Assembly (NCBI GenBank): GCA_023383015.1
Contig: JAHDXW010000003.1
Location: forward strand, 62,001-126,000
Source of the DNA: Paracoccaceae bacterium
Lineage (GTDB): Bacteria > Pseudomonadota > Alphaproteobacteria > Rhodobacterales > Rhodobacteraceae
Reading direction: 5' to 3'
DNA: 64,000 bases
Below, piece after piece: positions 61,655 to 64,000 of this stretch; positions within the stretch are counted from its first letter, which is position 1, and each line of letters starts with the position of its first letter. Both the position numbers and the translations under genes were made by a program. Under the pieces are notes generated by a model. That model saw nothing but the letters and a program-made list of their open reading frames with translations, was not told the DNA's origin and searched no databases.

Positions 61655-62791
61655 TCAGCCGCTGATCTCGTAGAGCCGCCCGCAACCATCCGAGAGTTTG
61701 CGTGCGCCGTTGTCGGTGATGACGACGTCTTCCTCGACCATGATGAAGTGACCGTCGCGCACGAACCGCGGTTCGGGTGTCAGCAGCATTCCGGGCACCA
61801 GCACCGTCTGGTCGATCAGGTTCAGCGATGGCGCCTCCTGATGCTCGAGGCCGAGGCCGTGGCCGATGCGCTTATTGCCCTTCAGCGGTGGATAGCCCAG
61901 CCGGACAAGTTCACGCGTGCAGACCTCGGCGATGTCGCAGGCCCGGACGCCCGGACGCATCGCGCCCACCACGGCGTTGAATACCTGCATGATCTGTTCG
62001 TGCGACTCGCGGAAGAAGTCCGAGGCCGGGCCGAAGGTGGCCATGCGCGTGAAGTCGGCCTTGTAGCCGTTGTACGACCCGCCAAGGTCGCAGAAGAACA
62101 AATCTCCGGGGCGGTAGACGTAGTCTTCACCCTTGCCGACGACATCGAGCAGGACAAATCCCGGGGTGAGCGGGTCCGACCCGGCATCGACGAGCGACTG
62201 ATAGCAGATCCGCTCGGCCTGCGGGATGGTGAGCCCGGGATGCACGCGCGTCTGGATCAGCTGCCAAGCGAGGTCGGTGATCTCGCAGGCCTTCCTGATC
62301 TTGGCGATCTCGCGTTCGGTCTTGGCCAGCCGGACCTCGACAAGAAGCTGCGAGGCATCCACGAACTCTGCGTCGGGAAATGCGCCGCGGATGCCGTCGA
62401 ACTCCGTCATCGTCATCCAGACACGCTGGTTGGGGCCTAGCTCGCAGCCGATCCGGCCCTTGTCGAGGCCGAGGTCGCGCATGGTGTCAGTCGCAAGCGA
62501 GACCGGAAACGGCGCGTCGGTGTAGCCGCGGATGTCCTCGACCCAGGTCTCGGCCCGCGCCTTCGCCTCCTCGAGGCCGTAGATCATCAGCGTCGGCTTG
62601 CCCCTGGCCGGAAGGATCACCACCATCGGCCGCTGCTTGTTGTTGAACTGCCGGGTCTGGCTGCCCGTGAAATAGCGGAAGTTGGTGCGCTCGGTCAGGA
62701 ACAGCGCGTCGAGCCCCTGTTCGGCCATCTTCGCCTGCGCGCGTCCCCAGCGCAGTTCGTATTCCTCGAGGGGAAATTCCTTGCGGCTCAT
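61655..62791 (-). CDS. Creatinase/Xaa-Pro dipeptidase-like (M24) hydrolase
   Basis: This 378-residue pita-bread-fold protein has a creatinase-type N domain, and the C domain keeps all five metal ligands: FCDLGG, ADFTRM, IGHGLG, TPEPRF and MVEEDV. Members cleave Xaa-Pro dipeptides or, without metal, creatine. Intact ligands favour a metallo-aminopeptidase-like or dimethylsulfoniopropionate-lyase-like (DddP) reaction; DddP is a possible alternative in this bacterial group. ATG 62791 starts it 27 bp after the GntR stop. Confidence 0.85.
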   Translation of the reverse strand: MSRKEFPLEEYELRWGRAQAKMAEQGLDALFLTERTNFRYFTGSQTRQFNNKQRPMVVILPARGKPTLMIYGLEEAKARAETWVEDIRGYTDAPFPVSLATDTMRDLGLDKGRIGCELGPNQRVWMTMTEFDGIRGAFPDAEFVDASQLLVEVRLAKTEREIAKIRKACEITDLAWQLIQTRVHPGLTIPQAERICYQSLVDAGSDPLTPGFVLLDVVGKGEDYVYRPGDLFFCDLGGSYNGYKADFTRMATFGPASDFFRESHEQIMQVFNAVVGAMRPGVRACDIAEVCTRELVRLGYPPLKGNKRIGHGLGLEHQEAPSLNLIDQTVLVPGMLLTPEPRFVRDGHFIMVEEDVVITDNGARKLSDGCGRLYEISG

Positions 62792-62817
62792 CGGGCTCTC
62801 CTTCGCTGTTCCGGCGC

Positions 62818-63492
62818 CTACTCGAACAGGCGTCGCTGGGTTGATCGGATATGGTCCTGGACGAACTGCCGGGCCCCGGCAGGATCCTGGCGCCCGATGA
62901 GCTCCGCGAGGGCGCGGTGCTGCGCGACGAGCTCCGGCGCGTTCTCGAAATGCATCGCGGTGTGCATCGCCCGCATGAGGTCGTGGATGACCTGGGTCAG
63001 GATGAGCGCCAGCCGGTCATTGCGCGAGGCCTGCCACACCGCCTGATGGAACTCGAAGTTGCACTGCAGAAGCGTGTCGACGGATGCGTCGGTGTAGAGC
63101 GGGCGCTCGGCGATCCGCATGAGCTGCGTCACGGTGGCCGGGTCGGCCCGCTGTGCCGCGAGTTCCGCGGCGATCCCCTCCATTGCCAGCCGGACCTCGT
63201 AGAGGTCCTTGACTTCCTTCCACGACAGCTTGGTGACCGTGTAGCCCTTGCCGGGGATGACCGAGACCAGACCCATCTGGTGCAGCCGCAGCAGCGCCTC
63301 GCGCACGGGGGTCTTGCTGACCCCGAAGCGCGCGGCCAGGGCGGATTCGATCACTACCTCGTCAGGCCCGATCGTCCCGTTGACGATCTCGCGCTTCATC
63401 AGCTCGACGATGCGCGCCGTCATGGTGGGTTCCGGCGCGGCGCCGGGGCTCGCCCGCTTGCGGGCCGCAATCTGTGGTCTAGCTCGGGTCAC
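62818..63492 (-). CDS. GntR-family (FCD type) transcriptional regulator
   Basis: This 224-residue regulator has the winged helix from MTARIVELMKREIVNGTIGPDEVV to ALAARFGVSKTPVREALLRL, and an FCD ligand domain with NFEFHQAVW and LVAQHRALAELI supplying metal histidines. It heads the right-hand catabolic operon and likely represses it through the palindrome at 63513-63526. GTG 63492 has GGAAGG upstream. Confidence 0.87.
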   Translation of the reverse strand: MTRARPQIAARKRASPGAAPEPTMTARIVELMKREIVNGTIGPDEVVIESALAARFGVSKTPVREALLRLHQMGLVSVIPGKGYTVTKLSWKEVKDLYEVRLAMEGIAAELAAQRADPATVTQLMRIAERPLYTDASVDTLLQCNFEFHQAVWQASRNDRLALILTQVIHDLMRAMHTAMHFENAPELVAQHRALAELIGRQDPAGARQFVQDHIRSTQRRLFE

Positions 63493-63512
63493 GCTCCACC
63501 TTCCGTCTGGTT

Positions 63513-63526
63513 GCCGATATGTCGGC
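63513..63526. promoter_or_regulatory. Likely operator of the right-hand operon
   Basis: GCCGATATGTCGGC is a perfect five-base palindrome around TATG, 21 bp upstream of the GntR start, and CGATAT repeats directly next to it. TTGACG (leftward 63554-63549) could be the -35 element. The sequence differs from the CTGTATGCCAG box of the other GntR protein. Confidence 0.5.
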
Positions 63527-63585
63527 GATATCTATTGTTCCCGTGCGGCGTCAACGCAGGGGTTCTCCGGCGGGCCGTCGCACGA

Positions 63586-64000
63586 TCAGCCATGACCGCC
63601 AAGGCAGACCCCCGTCGCATCGCACCAGCCGACGTCCCGCGCTTCAAGCCACGCCTTGCGCAGCGGCGCCTCGAGCGCTGCCGTCCGGGCGAATTCCTCG
63701 CGCATCGCGCCGTCCATCGCGTCGCGGAGGCTGCGGGCGCGCGCGAACAGTGCCGCCTCGTCGATGAGGGTCAGGCGGCCGTCGCGCATCACCCACCGGC
63801 CGCCCACCATCGCCGCCCGGACCGATAGGCCGTTCTCGCAGTAGACGAGCTGGTTGACGACGTCGTTGAGCGGGGTGAAGTGGACGCTTTCGGTGGTCAG
63901 GAACACGAGATCGGCAAGCTGCCCCGGCGCGATCATGCCGACCTTGTCGGCCATCGCGATGGCCCTTGCGCTGCCTTGCGTCGCCGCGCGCAGGATGTCT
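63586..64000 (-). CDS. Amidohydrolase C terminus (5' end outside window)
   Basis: The frame is open to the right edge (DILRAATQGSARAI), so this is the C-terminal 137 residues of a longer protein. IAPGQLADLVFLTTESVHFTPLNDVVNQLVYCENGLSVRAAMVGGRWVMRDGRLT is the end of the ATZ/TRZ (MtaD-like) amidohydrolase fold, which deaminates or dechlorinates purine- and triazine-like rings. It fits the amide-degrading operon downstream. Confidence 0.85.
   Translation of the reverse strand, partial: DILRAATQGSARAIAMADKVGMIAPGQLADLVFLTTESVHFTPLNDVVNQLVYCENGLSVRAAMVGGRWVMRDGRLTLIDEAALFARARSLRDAMDGAMREEFARTAALEAPLRKAWLEARDVGWCDATGVCLGGHG

Overview
The window comes from a very GC-rich Gram-negative alphaproteobacterium. 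The best guess is Rhodobacterales (Rhodobacteraceae-like), inferred from the SoeABC sulfite dehydrogenase genes, a short bacterial-type SRP RNA, many periplasmic ABC importers and RTX-type secretion. No ribosomal RNA is present, so the taxon is not fixed. The window holds no recognisable prophage, CRISPR array, intact insertion sequence or defence system. It is metabolic and transport DNA organised in tight operons.

Left part (1-29.5 kb). soeABC, cut at the left edge, encodes a membrane-bound sulfite-oxidising molybdoenzyme; a degenerate IS481-type transposase remnant lies upstream. Next comes a carbohydrate- or phosphonate-like block: a Gfo/Idh oxidoreductase, a xylose-isomerase-like TIM barrel, a DapA-like aldolase/lyase, an ABC importer (fused permease plus binding protein, no ATPase), a GH20-like hydrolase and a phosphonate-monoester-hydrolase-like sulfatase. 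Nicotinamidase (pncA) and nicotinate phosphoribosyltransferase (pncB) form an NAD-salvage pair. They are separated by two secreted helical-repeat proteins and a duplicated copy of the pncA 3' end. Then follow a DMT transporter, an acyl-CoA synthetase, the SRP RNA (ffs), an OmpA-like protein, an isoquinoline-1-oxidoreductase/nicotinate-dehydrogenase-type molybdo-hydroxylase with a triheme cytochrome c, a fumarylacetoacetase-family hydrolase, an RTX beta-propeller protein and tRNA-Ser(GCU).

Middle part (29.8-54.4 kb). Two long leftward operons look like one catabolic regulon. Operon 1 is GST, FCD-type GntR regulator, two MmgE/PrpD proteins, a Gfo/Idh oxidoreductase and an EthD-like small protein. 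Operon 2 has 14 genes: a sugar-type ABC importer (two permeases, binding protein, MalK-like ATPase), an ABC-2 exporter trio embedded inside it, two SDRs, an aldehyde dehydrogenase, a ThDP-dependent enzyme, two RraA-like aldolases and a DapA-like lyase. Both operons start from promoters carrying the same CTGTATGCCAG box between -35 and -10, and a related TTGTATGCAA box precedes a nearby PcaD-like hydrolase. This suggests control by the GntR protein of operon 1. The substrate is unknown; the enzyme set suits a hydroxylated carboxylate or sugar acid that is decarboxylated and cleaved by aldolases.

Right part (54.4-64 kb). An anti-anti-sigma/anti-sigma pair is followed by a second leftward catabolic operon: GntR regulator, creatinase-like M24 hydrolase, PLP aminotransferase, hydantoinase/carbamoylase-type amidase, PcaC-like decarboxylase, gamma-glutamyltransferase-like protein and opine-dehydrogenase-like protein. 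An amidohydrolase cut by the right edge lies just upstream. This set suggests breakdown of amino-acid-derived amides, carbamoyl compounds or opines.

Most promising for follow-up are the operator-linked catabolic regulon with its embedded exporter, and the pncA-tail/helical-repeat duplication between pncA and pncB.
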